Shown here piece after piece: positions 17,625 to 26,094 of a DNA stretch of 64,000 nucleotides (position 1 is the stretch's first letter; each line of letters begins with the position of its first letter). The DNA is from Chloroflexota bacterium (lineage in GTDB: Bacteria > Chloroflexota > Chloroflexia > Thermomicrobiales > UBA6265). The DNA lies in the NCBI GenBank assembly GCA_023389575.1, contig JAEWEG010000039.1, positions 1 to 64,000 on the forward strand, given 5' to 3'. The position numbers and the translations under genes are program-made. Below the pieces are notes generated by a model that was not told the origin of the DNA, made no database searches, and was given only the letters and a program-made list of their open reading frames with translations.

Positions 17625-18956
17625 TCAGGCGGTTTGGTCGATTCGCTGTGTGCCTCGCGAGGCGTTGGAGCGGTAGGCCGCCCGCTCCTTGTGCGTGTGC
17701 TCGTCGAGCGCGCGGGCCGGCGCGGCCGCCAGGACCATCGTCCGTGCCGATTCGTCCCTCATGCGTTCCATCATCGCGGCGCTTACCCCGGCATACCCGG
17801 TGGTGGCGGCCACCGCATCGGCTTGTGCCAGCCGCTCGTGGGACTGGCCGAAGGCTCTCCGCGACTCTTCGTACCGGCCTTCCCGGTCCATGGCCAGGGC
17901 GGTGCGCTGGTCACGAAGCGATTCCTCCATGGCCCGGGCGATGTGCACCGGCGGAGAAATTTGTGCCTGGCTGGCGTCTTCCTGATTGCCGTGCATCAGG
18001 CGTGGCAAGGGGATGTCGTGCTGAACGCGGGCACCCGTCTCCGGAATCGTGTAGCGGTACCTCGCCAGGATGTCGGCCGGTCCCATGTCCACGGCGAAGT
18101 GCTGGTGGAGCACGATGACCAGGTCCACGGAATCACCGCACGCAATGTCACGCAGGTCGACCTGCAACTGGCGCCCAACCATGCGGGAGGGGAACTGGTT
18201 GAGCAACTCGCCGGTCACCTCCCGTGGGAGGCGCACCTCGATCCGGGGCATCAGCGCGGCGATGGTGGTCATGCCACCGATCTCGCGGTCGAAGAATGCG
18301 TGGAGCTGTTCCGCGCTGGAGATGTACTTGAAGTTGCCGCCGCCAGCCTCGGCCATGCTTTCGAGCAGGTTCTCATCGAATCCATGGCCCAGCCCCATCG
18401 TGGTCGTGGAAATCCCGTTGCCGCGTAACATCCCCGCGTGATGCGCCAGTTCGGCCCGATCCGTGATCCCGGCATTGGCGTGGCCATCCGTCAGGAGGAT
18501 CACCCGCCGCAACCGTCCCGCCGGCGCCGGGGGATTGGCGGTTGCCAGGTGCTGGCAGCCAGTGAGCCAGCCGCCCGAAAGATTGGTGCTTCCGCCACGG
18601 TGCACGTTGTTCAGGCGTGCCTCCAGCATGATCCTGACTGGCTCGGTCGCGGGCATCAGCGGCAGGATGCCCTGGACGGTGTCGTCGAACACCACCACCG
18701 CCATCCGGTCGTCCCCGTTCAACCGCTTCACGGCCAGGTTGACGGCTTCCTTCGCCAGCTCGAGCTTGCCGCCACTCATCGAACCGGAGCGATCGATCAC
18801 GAACGAGATGTCGATGGGAGGGCGCGAGGTGGTCCGGGCCGGTTGGCGGTGAGCCGTGATGCTCAACCGCAATGCCACATCGTGTCCCTGGGCAATGACT
18901 GGTCGCTCCCAGGCGGCCTCAATGGAAAGCGGATTCGGCGATGCGTGCGTGGTCAT
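17625..18956 (-). CDS. VWA-domain protein with MIDAS motif
   Basis: The 443-residue protein has a von Willebrand A domain from about 48 to 230, with a complete metal-ion adhesion site: DRSGS at 55-59, the Thr in GGSTNLSGG and the Asp of LLTDGHANAG. After it come a beta-sandwich of about 110 residues and a helical C-terminus (350-443). There is no signal peptide or membrane span, so it is probably cytosolic, unlike the Mg-chelatase or TerF type. It follows a MerR regulator by 101 bases on the same strand. A role in protein-complex assembly or stress is an inference from the fold. Confidence 0.8.
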   Translation of the reverse strand: MTTHASPNPLSIEAAWERPVIAQGHDVALRLSITAHRQPARTTSRPPIDISFVIDRSGSMSGGKLELAKEAVNLAVKRLNGDDRMAVVVFDDTVQGILPLMPATEPVRIMLEARLNNVHRGGSTNLSGGWLTGCQHLATANPPAPAGRLRRVILLTDGHANAGITDRAELAHHAGMLRGNGISTTTMGLGHGFDENLLESMAEAGGGNFKYISSAEQLHAFFDREIGGMTTIAALMPRIEVRLPREVTGELLNQFPSRMVGRQLQVDLRDIACGDSVDLVIVLHQHFAVDMGPADILARYRYTIPETGARVQHDIPLPRLMHGNQEDASQAQISPPVHIARAMEESLRDQRTALAMDREGRYEESRRAFGQSHERLAQADAVAATTGYAGVSAAMMERMRDESARTMVLAAAPARALDEHTHKERAAYRSNASRGTQRIDQTA

Positions 18957-19057
18957 GGCTCATGCTCCAGTCCTGTTTTCAGGGTAGGGGAAGCCGGCAC
19001 GGAGCCCATTACTGGGTCGTGAAATCCGGTCAACAGGTGATCGATTGCTGAACGGCG

Positions 19058-19639
19058 TTAGCTGTTCTTGAGGACCCGTTGTGCCCAGGCCACGAGCGAT
19101 TCGATCTGCTCGCGCCTGCGCGTGTACACGCCTTCCTCGATGAGGAGTTCGGCCTCCCCGGTGATTGGAACTCGACGCCAGGTCGCGTCCGTCGTGGAAG
19201 GAGCGCTCGTCGCCGGGACGGATGCCGGCGTTTGGCTCCGGTTCAGGAGCGTCGCGATATAGGTTGCTGGATCGTCCCTCGTGGACCGCTCGAGCGTCTG
19301 GGGAGCGGTCGCCGGGGCCGGCTGTGCGGACTGAGCGGCTTCTCCAGGATTCCGGGCGGTTGTCGCCAGTTCGGCGACGGCCTCCGAGTTCATCCCGTCA
19401 AGCGCGCGCCGGATTTCCTTGAGCGGCAGGAATCGCGCCTTCATCGCCGCGATGACCGCCAGGCGGTCCAGATGTTCCTGGGTGTAGCGCGCGGTCGCGC
19501 CGTGTCCAGTTGGCGGTGGCAGCAACCCTTCGCCTATGTAATACCGCACCGTACGCACCGTCACTCCAGCCCGGTCACACAGCGCGTCCAGCGTCAGCAG
19601 GCCGTGGGTCTCGGGGTCGGGAGAGTGGTTAACGGTCAT
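19058..19639 (-). CDS. MerR-family transcriptional regulator
   Basis: The 193-residue protein begins with a MerR winged helix (about 14-80): LTLDALCDRAGVTVRTVRYYIGEGLLPPP then TARYTQEHLDRLAVI. The usual coiled coil is replaced by a low-complexity Ala/Pro/Thr linker (about 95-150), followed by a helical C-terminal domain (about 155-193) with no clear metal-binding cysteines. GGAGGAG lies 12 bases before the ATG. The gene has a consensus promoter with a palindrome inside the spacer, suggesting self-control. It probably also regulates the VWA gene that follows. Confidence 0.85.
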   Translation of the reverse strand: MTVNHSPDPETHGLLTLDALCDRAGVTVRTVRYYIGEGLLPPPTGHGATARYTQEHLDRLAVIAAMKARFLPLKEIRRALDGMNSEAVAELATTARNPGEAAQSAQPAPATAPQTLERSTRDDPATYIATLLNRSQTPASVPATSAPSTTDATWRRVPITGEAELLIEEGVYTRRREQIESLVAWAQRVLKNS

Positions 19640-19708
19640 GCAGGCAGGTCACTCCTCCACGAGTGTGTTGGAAATGGGGTAGCAACCCCGTAGGTGTCGA
19701 CACCACGG

Positions 19709-19737
19709 ATGATAACAGTGTTACGTTTCACTGTCAA
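19709..19737 (-). promoter_or_regulatory. Consensus sigma-70 promoter of the MerR gene
   Basis: On the minus strand TTGACA (19732-19737) and TATCAT (19709-19714) are separated by exactly 17 bases. It lies 70 bases upstream of the MerR start codon in an AT-rich island that stands out from the GC-rich surroundings. Confidence 0.75.
19715..19734. promoter_or_regulatory. Candidate MerR operator inside the promoter spacer
   Basis: ACAGTG-N8-CACTGT is a perfect inverted repeat between and partly over the -35 and -10 boxes, the position where MerR-family dimers bind. The spacer here is 17 rather than the 19-20 bases typical of MerR-activated promoters, so repression is more likely than twist activation. 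Confidence 0.6.
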
Positions 19738-19798
19738 CAATGAAGAATATATAAATATTTGGAAAAAATCTCAGGGGCTTTGAAAAAATCGGGGGTGG

Positions 19799-20236
19799 TC
19801 AGCCCGCGGCCAGCCGCTCGGCCAGTTCCTCGTCCCAGGTGAGGTGGTCCTCGATCTCATCGGCGATCGTGGTATCGCCCGTGCGATCGTGGTTGATCTC
19901 CCGTTCCCAGTCCTTCAGCGTCAGGTTCACCAGAATCGAGATCAACTCGCTCCGGTCGTGGCTGAACGAGGCCAGCGCGTCCTCCGGGGTCGCGGCCGGA
20001 GTGGACCCGAGCGCCACGATTTCGGGCTCATCCTCCATCGCCCGCAGCATCACCGGTTCCTGCCGCATCGCTGACTGCATCCGCCGCAGGTTGACGGCCT
20101 CGCGCACACGCAGCTCTTCCAGCGTGGCCGCGGTCTCCGCGTCCACCGTGTCCGGCACGGGCTGGCCCAGGGCGGCCCGGAGGGTTTTCGGGGTATTCAA
20201 CAGGCCGTCAATCAGGTCGCGATAGCTATCGAGCAT
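19799..20236 (-). CDS. DinB-like four-helix protein
   Basis: The 145-residue protein is almost wholly helical. It has histidines in SHDR, INHDR and EDHLTWDEEL at spacings that fit the metal site of the DinB/YfiT superfamily, which includes thiol transferases and proteins of unknown role. The final EIEDHLTWDEELAERL is typical of this group. No good ribosome site precedes the ATG (the bases before it read CCTCC), so translation may be leaderless or the start may differ. It lies 40 bases after the VOC gene on the same strand. Confidence 0.6.
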   Translation of the reverse strand: MLDSYRDLIDGLLNTPKTLRAALGQPVPDTVDAETAATLEELRVREAVNLRRMQSAMRQEPVMLRAMEDEPEIVALGSTPAATPEDALASFSHDRSELISILVNLTLKDWEREINHDRTGDTTIADEIEDHLTWDEELAERLAAG

Positions 20237-20276
20237 GGAGGGGAAACTGTCCTTCGTGGAGAGATGTCGTGAGCGG

Positions 20277-21182
20277 TCAGGATGCGGGACGCACGTTCCA
20301 GACGACCCCGAACGGGTCGCGGAACGAGAAGGTCGGGCCAGCCGAGCCCAGCAGGGTGTAGCCGCGCATCAGCACCAGCGCCTTGATCCGGTTGGCTTCA
20401 TCGGTCGTCGTGGTGATCTCGATCGCGTTGTGAATCTCGGCGTAATCGAGCCGGGCGGACCTGCCCGCCCGCACCAGCGCAAGGTGCAGTGGGGCATTCA
20501 CCATGAACATCACATCGGCCTCGGCGTTTTCCCGCAAAGCCGTCATGTGGTCGTAGTCGGGAGCCAGTTCCTCCCAGACGCCGTCGCCGTCCTGGCGCAT
20601 GCGCTGCTGGATCGTCAACCCGAACATTTCCTTGTAGAAGCGCTCGGCGATCGGCAGGTTGTTCACCTGCACCACCGCGAAGGTGCGCCCGTTCACGATC
20701 AGTTCGTCTTCGGCCTCGATCAGGTCGACCGCAAGGATATTCCCATCGCCGGCTTCGATCCGCTGGATCGCGCCTTCCTGGTTGCCCGGCTGGCCGCCAA
20801 TCGAAGGCCGGTGGTAGGCGGTTTCGTGCTCGCCAATCTTCGGGACAGACCGTTCGACCCACGGCTGGTCTCGCCGGATCGAGGCGATCATCCCCGGCCG
20901 GTCAATCTCGTGCAGGCCAATCCGCTGACCGCTGTGCAGCACGATGCCGACCTTGAACCGGGTATCCGGCCGGGTCGCCCCAATCTCGCTCGCCCAGCCA
21001 TACAGCGAGTCCACCACGCGCAGGGTGTGGGCCGCCACCGTCAGGTTGTTGTACGGATCGTCGAACCCGAGGCCGTGGGAATTCCGATCGACCAGCACCT
21101 GCGCGTCGCCAGCCGACGCCACAGCCAGATTTGCATCCGAAGCCAGTGATTCCGGTACTTCGAGCAGGAACCGGTACGCCAT
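20277..21182 (-). CDS. Large VOC-superfamily protein
   Basis: The 301-residue protein starts at the ATG at 21182 with AGGAGAA 8 bases upstream. The C-terminal 140 residues carry glyoxalase-type features: VVQVNNLPIAERFYKEMFG and the ending FSFRDPFGVVWNVRP. The N-terminal 130 residues also look like a VOC pair (FLLEVPESL, LVDRNSHGLGFDDPYNN), so the protein may hold two modules. The final metal Glu of VxE is replaced by Asn (VWNV), which suggests binding or a changed chemistry. The gene is followed after 40 bases by the DinB-like gene. Confidence 0.6.
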   Translation of the reverse strand: MAYRFLLEVPESLASDANLAVASAGDAQVLVDRNSHGLGFDDPYNNLTVAAHTLRVVDSLYGWASEIGATRPDTRFKVGIVLHSGQRIGLHEIDRPGMIASIRRDQPWVERSVPKIGEHETAYHRPSIGGQPGNQEGAIQRIEAGDGNILAVDLIEAEDELIVNGRTFAVVQVNNLPIAERFYKEMFGLTIQQRMRQDGDGVWEELAPDYDHMTALRENAEADVMFMVNAPLHLALVRAGRSARLDYAEIHNAIEITTTTDEANRIKALVLMRGYTLLGSAGPTFSFRDPFGVVWNVRPAS

Positions 21183-21545
21183 TCCGCTGTTTCTCCTGAG
21201 TGAGCATCTCCATGCCGGGCATGGCTTTCCATTCGCTGGGCTGATTGTACCAACGAATGCACTGGCCAATGGCGCCAAATCGCCGCCGGCGGGTCTGGGC
21301 GGGGCATCCATGTCGCTACCCAGCCCGGCTAGGTCACTCCAGGCCTGGCTCGCGATTAACATGAAATCTCAAGGTTTCACCGGGCGGACGTTCAACCTGC
21401 CCCTGTACAGTTCGGTTCAGGTCGAGCACAGCCGGCCAGATACACGGTCGTTCGATGGTGGTTGAGGCGGGGCGTCTCGCCACTGTTGGCCCTGGCGATC
21501 GCGGGGGTTGGAAACGGGACCCTCGTCCCCGAAAGGAACATGCGC
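21183..21545. other. Divergent intergenic region
   Basis: About 360 bases between the minus-strand VOC gene and the plus-strand YceI gene, so it must hold two divergent promoters. A possible TTCAAC/TGTACA pair sits near 21391-21417 for the YceI gene. No gene or strong repeat is seen. Confidence 0.35.
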
Positions 21546-22250
21546 ATGTCTCGAACGCCGCACGCCCACGCCTGGTTCTCCCTCAAGGGATTCGCCCTGG
21601 CACTCCTTGCGACGCTCACCCTTTCCACCGCGTTCGCCGCCACCGCCACCGCGCAGGACGACGTCGCGTCACCTTCCGCCGCTGACTGCGATGTCGAGCA
21701 GGCGATCGCCAATGCCCCCGTGGTCTACGCCATCAACGGCGAGGAATCCACCGCCAGCTACGTCGCCATGGAGGAACTGGCGTCCGTGGGCGCCAACGAG
21801 GTCGTCGGCACGACCAACGCCATCATCGGGTCCATCCTCTTCGATGAAGAGGGCAACCCGCTGCCCTGCTCCAACTTCGCGGTGGACATGCGCACCCTCG
21901 TCACCGATGAGAACCGCCGCGACAACTACCTCCGCACCAACACCCTCGAATCCGACACGTATCCGTTCGCCATCTTCATCGTGTCGGCGGTCGAGGGACT
22001 TGAAGGTCCGATCGCCGATGGCGACACCGTCACCGCCACGCTCGTTGGCGACCTGACCCTGCATGGCGTCACCAAGACCGTCTCGTGGGACGCCGAGATC
22101 ACTCGCGATGGCGATAGCTTCACCGGAACCGCCACCCATACCTTCCTGATCGAGGACTACGACATGGAGAAGCCGATCGTCGGCCCCGTCGTCTCCATCG
22201 ACGATGAAGTGACGCTCAACATCGAGGTCACCGCGGCCATCGAAGGCTAG
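21546..22250 (+). CDS. Secreted YceI-family lipid-binding protein
   Basis: The 234-residue protein has a signal peptide ending near ATATAQ. The YceI barrel motifs follow: DMRTLVTDENRRDNYLRT (with the conserved RD..L), then VTATLVGDLTLHGVTKTVSWDAE and the C-terminal strand. YceI proteins bind polyisoprenoid or other amphiphilic lipids in the envelope. The start at 21546 is chosen because AAGGA is 8 bases upstream; the ATG at 21540 is only 2 bases from it. A two-Cys pattern (DCDVEQ and PCSNF) may form a disulfide. A strong hairpin follows. Confidence 0.85.
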   Translation: MSRTPHAHAWFSLKGFALALLATLTLSTAFAATATAQDDVASPSAADCDVEQAIANAPVVYAINGEESTASYVAMEELASVGANEVVGTTNAIIGSILFDEEGNPLPCSNFAVDMRTLVTDENRRDNYLRTNTLESDTYPFAIFIVSAVEGLEGPIADGDTVTATLVGDLTLHGVTKTVSWDAEITRDGDSFTGTATHTFLIEDYDMEKPIVGPVVSIDDEVTLNIEVTAAIEG

Positions 22251-22260
22251 CGCCGCGCAA

Positions 22261-22297
22261 GCGGGACGAGGCCGCGACTGTCGCGGCCTCGTCCCGC
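22261..22297 (+). terminator. Perfect 17-bp hairpin after the YceI gene
   Basis: GCGGGACGAGGCCGCGA, loop CTG and exact reverse complement, 11 bases past the stop codon. It is among the strongest hairpins in the window. Confidence 0.75.
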
Positions 22298-22317
22298 ACT
22301 CGTTCGGAGAAGCGCCC

Positions 22318-22533
22318 ATGCACTGGTTCCGTCGCCATCCGCTCGCCACCACCATCGTCGCCACCGCGCTCATCCTGGCGATCGTTATTGGTGGGTACAG
22401 CATGTATCTCGCCAGTGAAGCGGGGTTGCTTCCCTGGCAACCAGAACCCACGCTCATCCCCGTTACCCCGTTCTCGGACTTCCCGGGCTTCGGTGGATCG
22501 CCATCCACCCCGCCGGCCGCGTCCGGGGGCTAA
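22318..22533 (+). CDS. Small single-pass membrane protein
   Basis: The 71-residue product has a basic N-terminus (MHWFRRHP), one membrane segment (about residues 9-31, TTIVATALILAIVIGGYSMYL) and a Pro/Gly-rich tail that should face outside. CGGAG lies 9 bases before the ATG. It lies 42 bases before the response regulator and may be the first gene of that operon. No family is recognised; the case rests on the ribosome site and membrane segment. Confidence 0.5.
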   Translation: MHWFRRHPLATTIVATALILAIVIGGYSMYLASEAGLLPWQPEPTLIPVTPFSDFPGFGGSPSTPPAASGG

Positions 22534-22574
22534 CATGCGTTCCTGACAGGGAATCCGCCGGAAGGACCACCACC

Positions 22575-23300
22575 ATGACAGCGGCCGCCGACCAGGTAAA
22601 AGCCCAGCACCTGCTGGTCGTCGAAGATGAAGACTCGATCCGGGAGCTGGTCTCCACGGCCCTTCGCTTCAAGGGATACGAGGTGGCCGCCGCCGGCTCT
22701 GGCCGCGAAGCTCTGTCCGAGGTTCGCAACGCGACCTTCGACCTGCTGGTGCTGGATGTGAACCTGCCCGATGTCGATGGGTTCGAGATTTGCCGCCGGC
22801 TGCGCGCCGATGGCAATGTCGTGCCCGTGGTGTTCCTCACCGCCCGCGACGACCCCGCCGATTTGCGCACCGGCTTCATGGGCGGAGGCGACGACTACAT
22901 CACCAAGCCGTTCAGCCTGGAGGAACTCGTGCTTCGCATCGAGGCGGTCCTGCGTCGGTCCCAGGGCCACGGCGAGGAGCGCAGCCGCATCGTCGTGGGC
23001 GACCTCACGCTGGACAACGACTCGTACCGAGTCTGGCGCGGCGATGAGGAAGTCTCCCTTTCGCCCACCGAATTCCGCCTGCTGCGGTACCTTATGCTGA
23101 ACCGTGACCGTGTCGTTTCGCGAAACCAGATTCTCGACCACGTTTGGGACTACGAGTTCGTGGGAGACCCATCCGCCGTGGAAACGTATATCAGTTATCT
23201 CCGCCGCAAGCTGAACGACCGCAACGGCCAGATCATTCGCACCGTGCGAGGGTTCGGGTACTCCGTGCAGGGGCCCGTCGCCCCGCCCCACGCCAAGTGA
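22575..23300 (+). CDS. OmpR/PhoB-family response regulator
   Basis: The 241-residue protein has a receiver domain (about 12-125) with the acidic pair ED in VVEDEDS, phospho-acceptor Asp61 (LVLDVNLPD), Thr in FLTARD and the invariant Lys in ITKPF. A winged-helix DNA-binding domain (about 140-232) follows, with LSPTEFRLLRYLMLN and VETYISYLRRKL. It pairs with the histidine kinase 37 bases downstream. Target genes cannot be read; the envelope genes on both sides (YceI, NlpC/P60) suggest cell-envelope control, as inference. Confidence 0.9.
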   Translation: MTAAADQVKAQHLLVVEDEDSIRELVSTALRFKGYEVAAAGSGREALSEVRNATFDLLVLDVNLPDVDGFEICRRLRADGNVVPVVFLTARDDPADLRTGFMGGGDDYITKPFSLEELVLRIEAVLRRSQGHGEERSRIVVGDLTLDNDSYRVWRGDEEVSLSPTEFRLLRYLMLNRDRVVSRNQILDHVWDYEFVGDPSAVETYISYLRRKLNDRNGQIIRTVRGFGYSVQGPVAPPHAK

Positions 23301-23337
23301 CATCGCCCTTCGTCCTCGCCTCGTGCCGGGCATCGCC

Positions 23338-24765
23338 ATGAGCATTCGCGCTCGCCTCACCATCGCCATCGCCATCGTCATGGTGGTCACCATCGCCACC
23401 TTCGGCTTCTACATGGTCACCACCACCCGCGCCACGCTCATCGACCAGCTCGACGCGCAGGTGATCGCCCAGGCCGAACGGCGGGCCAAGGGATACACGT
23501 CCAAACCTCCGCCCCAGGGCGGCTATGGGGATTACGGCGACTACCAAAACAACTCCAACACCTCGGACAGCCCGTCGTACCAGAAGAACGACTTCGCCAA
23601 CATCATCTACAGCCCCACCGGCGAACTGGATTACGCCGAACCGTATGGCTACGCCGACGACCGCGCTTCGCTGCCAGATTGTCCCGACATTCCCTCGCCC
23701 GAACTCGACAGCATCCTCGGGGTCGTCGTCACGCTCCCCTCGCTCGATGGGACGCTGCAATACCGCGCCCTCATGCAGGTGCTCGATTCCGGCCAGGTCC
23801 AGGCCGTGGCCGCGCCGCTGACGGACGTTGACGAGGCCGTCTCCAGCCTCCTCCGTGGGGTGGTCGTCGCCAGCGTGCTGGCCATGCTTGCGGCGGTTGG
23901 CATCTGCTGGCTCGTGATCCGCCATGGCCTGAAGCCGGTTGACCACATGGTCGATACCGCCGCGGCCATCGCCGGGGGCGATCTCGGCGCCCGCATGACC
24001 GAGATCGAGCCTGGCACCGAGCTTGGCCGCCTCGGCACCGCCCTTAACGACATGCTGGCACAGATCCAGACATCGGACGCCGCCCGCGCCGAAAGCGAGC
24101 ATCGCCTGCGCCGCTTCGTCGCCGATGCCGCCCACGAACTTCGCACCCCGCTCACGTCCCTCCGCGGCTACGCCGAGTTGTACCGCCAGGGCGCCCTGCC
24201 CGATACCGAAGCCGTGGATAACGCCATGGGCCGCATCGAATCGGAGGGCGCGCGCATGGCCCGTCTCGTCGACGATCTCCTGCTGCTGGCCCGCCTGGAT
24301 CAGGACAGCGGCGTGGAGCGTAAGCCGGTCAACCTCGCGAGCCTCGCCGAAGACGCCGTGCAGGATTTCCGCGTGGTCGCCCCCGGCCACCCGATCACGC
24401 TGGTCACGGACGACCAGGTCACCGTGCGGGGCGATCGGATGCGGTTGCGCCAGGTGATAGACAACCTGCTTTCGAACGTCCGTACCCATACGCCGGCCGG
24501 CACCAGCGTGCGGATCTCGGTCTCCAATCAGGAGGGCAACGCCGTCATCGTCGTCGCCGACGATGGCCCCGGCGTATCGCTCGAAAACCATCAGCACATC
24601 TTCGAGCGCTTCTGGCGCGTGGACCCCGCCCGCACCCGGAGCAAGGGCGGCAGCGGGCTCGGTCTCGCCATCGTCGCCTCGCTGGTGGAAGCCCACGGCG
24701 GCGACATTTCGCTCGAAAGCGCCCCCGGTCAGGGAGCGGCGTTCACTGTCCGGCTTCCTCGCTAA
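23338..24765 (+). CDS. Membrane sensor histidine kinase
   Basis: The 475-residue protein has a first membrane segment (about 8-28), an extracytoplasmic sensor of about 150 residues unusually rich in Tyr, Asp, Asn and Pro (Gly/Tyr/Asp stretch near 60-75), a second membrane segment (about 178-200) and a HAMP linker. It then has a HisKA box with His266 in DAAHELRTPLTSLRGYAEL, and an ATP-binding domain (DNLLSN, DDGPGV, GGSGLGLAIV). The ATG at 23338 is preferred over the GTG at 23323 as it opens the membrane segment. It forms a two-component system with the preceding regulator. The signal is unknown. Confidence 0.9.
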   Translation: MSIRARLTIAIAIVMVVTIATFGFYMVTTTRATLIDQLDAQVIAQAERRAKGYTSKPPPQGGYGDYGDYQNNSNTSDSPSYQKNDFANIIYSPTGELDYAEPYGYADDRASLPDCPDIPSPELDSILGVVVTLPSLDGTLQYRALMQVLDSGQVQAVAAPLTDVDEAVSSLLRGVVVASVLAMLAAVGICWLVIRHGLKPVDHMVDTAAAIAGGDLGARMTEIEPGTELGRLGTALNDMLAQIQTSDAARAESEHRLRRFVADAAHELRTPLTSLRGYAELYRQGALPDTEAVDNAMGRIESEGARMARLVDDLLLLARLDQDSGVERKPVNLASLAEDAVQDFRVVAPGHPITLVTDDQVTVRGDRMRLRQVIDNLLSNVRTHTPAGTSVRISVSNQEGNAVIVVADDGPGVSLENHQHIFERFWRVDPARTRSKGGSGLGLAIVASLVEAHGGDISLESAPGQGAAFTVRLPR

Positions 24766-24803
24766 TCCTTACAAACATACGGCGTACGTACCCCAACGCA
24801 TGA

Positions 24804-24828
24804 ATGGCGGCCCATACGTGGCCGCCAT
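24804..24828 (+). terminator. Hairpin after the histidine kinase gene
   Basis: ATGGCGGCC, 7-base loop, GGCCGCCAT, about 40 bases past the stop codon. Moderate stability, no T-tract. Confidence 0.5.
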
Positions 24829-25081
24829 CTTCACGAAGTACCGTCATTCGCCCATATGGGCAGGCGTTCCGAACCACGTCTCGCCACCGGCGGCATGCTG
24901 TGCTAACCTTCGCCGGTCTGGTGCCAGCATGGCACGTACGATCCGTTCATGTCGCGGGCTAACGACATGCGATTGGATCAGTGCCGGGGGCCCGCCCAGA
25001 TATCGCGACCCAGTACGCCGTGGCTGGAGGTGTTGGGAAGCGATCGTTCCATCCGTTCCGGCGTGTGCCAGCGAGGCGCCG

Positions 25082-25210
25082 CCTCCTATCGAAAAAGGAG
25101 AAGACAGGCTGAGTCCTGTCCCGATCCGTTCGGGGCACCACGGTCGCGGTGAGTCCAAAACCCGCCGTCATGCGGCGTATCGGAACCCGTGGCCACCATC
25201 CATAGAGGGA
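25082..25210 (+). promoter_or_regulatory. Structured 5' leader, candidate c-di-AMP (ydaO-type) riboswitch
   Basis: The leader of the NlpC/P60 gene has successive hairpins: GACAGG/CCTGTC, CCCGA/TCGGG, CACC/GGTG and CGCCG/CGGCG. It also has strings that recall the conserved ydaO-yuaA core (GGGGCACCAC, GGTGAGTCC and GGAACCCGT against GGGGGACCCA, GGGGUGAAUC and GAACCCGU). The 5' CCTCCTAT can pair with ATAGAGG, which overlaps the ribosome site, giving a simple off-switch layout. In actinobacteria this riboswitch class precedes NlpC/P60 and Rpf wall hydrolases, which fits. The match is by eye and not complete. Confidence 0.4.
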
Positions 25211-25222
25211 AGGGCCTCAATA

Positions 25223-25885
25223 ATGTCCAAGGTGCATACGCCTGCCGGGGTGGCGGGCGCGATGGCCGTGCCTGTGCTCGGGCATGCGTCAGAGTCTTCA
25301 CGTTCCATCCTCCATCCAGCATCGTTCCAATCCGTCCACATCTGGCGCATGCTCGCGGTTGCCGCGTGCGTTCTCGCCCTGATCGCCTCCACCGCCGCGT
25401 CATCGCTGGCGGCTCCAGAAGCCGAGGAAAACGAAGGTGGGTACACCTACGCCGACATGGGATACAACGATCCCAATGAAGCGGTGGAAGCTGTCGCCCA
25501 GGACACCGCTCCTTCCGGGCAGTTCATCGCGGACTACGCCATGCAGTTCCTTGGCTATCCGTATGTCGCTGCGGGCAATGGCCCGGGTGGCTTCGACTGC
25601 TCCGGCTTCACCCAGTTCGTGATCCTCAACACGCTCGGCTATGACATCGGTCATGGCGTGCCCGGTCAGACCGGCTACGGCTACTGGGTCGACTGGGGAA
25701 ACTGGCAGCCCGGTGACCTTGTTTACTTCGCCGGAACCTACCGCGCGGGCATCTCGCACACGGGTGTCTATATAGGAGACGGTCAGTTCATTCACGCCGA
25801 GAACGCCGGCACCGGGGTCGTCATCTCCAGTCTCTATTCCAGTTACTACTCCGGGCATTACTACGGCGCGTATCGCCACGTATAA
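25223..25885 (+). CDS. Secreted NlpC/P60 peptidoglycan endopeptidase
   Basis: The 220-residue protein starts at the ATG at 25223 with AGAGGGAAGGG 8 bases upstream. An unusually long N-terminal region precedes the membrane/signal segment (about 42-64, LAVAACVLALIASTAASSLAA). The NlpC/P60 domain (about 97-220) has the catalytic Cys126 (FDCSGF), His179 (ISHTGVYIG) and a third polar residue, His191 (HAEN). The family cuts peptide stems in peptidoglycan. No SH3 or LysM wall-binding domain is present. The structured leader upstream suggests riboswitch control. Confidence 0.85.
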   Translation: MSKVHTPAGVAGAMAVPVLGHASESSRSILHPASFQSVHIWRMLAVAACVLALIASTAASSLAAPEAEENEGGYTYADMGYNDPNEAVEAVAQDTAPSGQFIADYAMQFLGYPYVAAGNGPGGFDCSGFTQFVILNTLGYDIGHGVPGQTGYGYWVDWGNWQPGDLVYFAGTYRAGISHTGVYIGDGQFIHAENAGTGVVISSLYSSYYSGHYYGAYRHV

Positions 25886-26094
25886 CCGGCCGGGAAAATC
25901 CGGACACGACGAGGGCGCTCCCACGATGGGGCGCCCTCGTTCGCGTTCCGGGCCGGGTGCGCCGGTTCCCACTCGTGCTATGCGATAATCCGGGCCATAC
26001 GGAATCGCAACCAGTCACGATTCCCCTACGGCCCGGCGTCGCCACCACCTGGCACGCCTGGCCCAATAGTTGTCGCATCAGGAGCACCCGCATC

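Noticed and set aside
23233..24696. 487-codon minus-strand frame opposite the histidine kinase
   Set aside because: The kinase has HisKA and ATP-binding motifs; the antisense product has none.
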